64,000 bases of DNA from Siphonodentalium dalli (Eukaryota > Mollusca > Scaphopoda > Gadilida > Siphonodentaliidae), in contig CP136064.1 of assembly GCA_032622095.1 (NCBI GenBank), positions 1,490,001-1,554,000 of the forward strand, written 5' to 3'. Below the pieces are notes generated by a model. The model was given only the letters and a program-made list of their open reading frames with translations, made no database searches and was not told the DNA's origin. This document shows, in pieces, positions 63,807-64,000 of this stretch (the stretch's first letter is position 1; each line of letters opens with the position of its first letter). A program made the translations under genes and the position numbers.

Positions 63807-64000
63807 ATCGTGGAGTACGGTTGGATATTTTCTATTTGGCGCATGTTTCTCCATACCGCGCCATGTCAAATCTGGCCATATCCGAATCGGGTTGTCATTT
63901 ACAATGACTACAGAAATTAAATATCTTCATGTTGGAATGCAAATGTATGTTTAAAGGAACAGATGTATCTCAACTTAAAGGGACATAAGTAACACAGTCA
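63807..64000. repeat. Partial satellite monomer at right edge
   Basis: These 194 bases of an ACAGAAATTAAAT copy begin another core cassette. The start motif reads ATCGTGGAGTA, not ATGGTGGAGTA, so neither CCATGG nor the usual ATG is present. The array continues beyond the window. Confidence 0.95.

Larger units (their letters stand above)
1..64000. repeat. 229-bp satellite DNA tandem array
   Basis: The entire window is a head-to-tail array of one 229-bp monomer, all copies in the same orientation. Monomer starts, taken at the ATG of ATGGTGGAGTA, fall at 125, 354, 583 and so on. The distances between them are multiples of 229 except for a few 1-2 bp deletions and one 32-bp insertion, giving 278 complete copies. 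One consensus copy has 90 G+C of 229 (39%). Copies usually differ at only a few positions, and most differences are shared by several copies arranged in blocks, as expected when groups of monomers are amplified together. No unrelated sequence interrupts the array. Eukaryotic centromeric or pericentromeric heterochromatin is the most likely setting, by analogy with satellites of similar monomer length. The sequence does not show whether it is centromeric. Confidence 0.98.

Noticed and set aside
1-64000. CRISPR array
   Set aside because: The repeat is 229 bp with no unique spacers. Every base belongs to the monomer, and no cas genes are present.
1-64000. Bacterial or phage origin
   Set aside because: Tens of kilobases of noncoding tandem monomers with no gene on either strand is typical of eukaryotic satellite DNA and not of prokaryotic genomes.

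Overview
The whole window is one uninterrupted satellite DNA array. A 229-bp monomer, about 39% G+C by my count of one consensus copy, is repeated head to tail on a single strand. There are 278 complete copies between positions 125 and 63806 and a partial copy at each edge, so the array continues past both ends. I find no protein-coding gene, rRNA, tRNA, transposon, CRISPR array or unique spacer. A tandem array of this size and monomer length points to constitutive heterochromatin of a eukaryote (centromeric, pericentromeric or subtelomeric). I do not recognise the monomer and cannot name the lineage.

Monomer spacing is very regular. Taking the ATG in the motif ATGGTGGAGTA as monomer position 1, copies start every 229 bp with four kinds of exception: a 228-bp variant that recurs nine times, one other 228-bp copy (51676), one 227-bp copy (58772) and one 261-bp copy (40883, an internal 32-bp duplication). 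Two broad classes differ at monomer positions 103-115. Class A has CTGCAG followed by AAATATATATC and class B has CTACAG followed by AAATAAATATC. About a third or more of copies are class A.

Layered on this is an irregular higher-order repeat (HOR) structure. Recognisable monomer variants travel together as cassettes, and the cassettes are duplicated in tandem at different sizes: 5 monomers (7.9-10.2, 22.1-25.5 and 40.4-42.7 kb), 11 monomers (17.3-22.3 kb), 15 monomers (11.3-18.2 kb), 16 monomers (26.0-33.1 kb), 19 monomers (42.1-50.8 kb) and about 21 monomers (51.4-59.5 kb). The left part (1-21 kb) carries variants absent from the right part (33-64 kb), and the reverse also holds, so the window spans at least two HOR neighbourhoods with a mixed zone between them. 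Several recombination joints can be read directly as chimeric monomers at cassette borders.

Short open frames of 61 codons recur in class A monomers only. They are a by-product of the repeat: 229 is not divisible by 3, and a one-codon difference closes the frame in class B. I do not call them genes. The biologically interesting content is the record of unequal exchange, cassette amplification and possible gene conversion, plus three short dyad symmetries clustered in each monomer that could be protein-binding sites.
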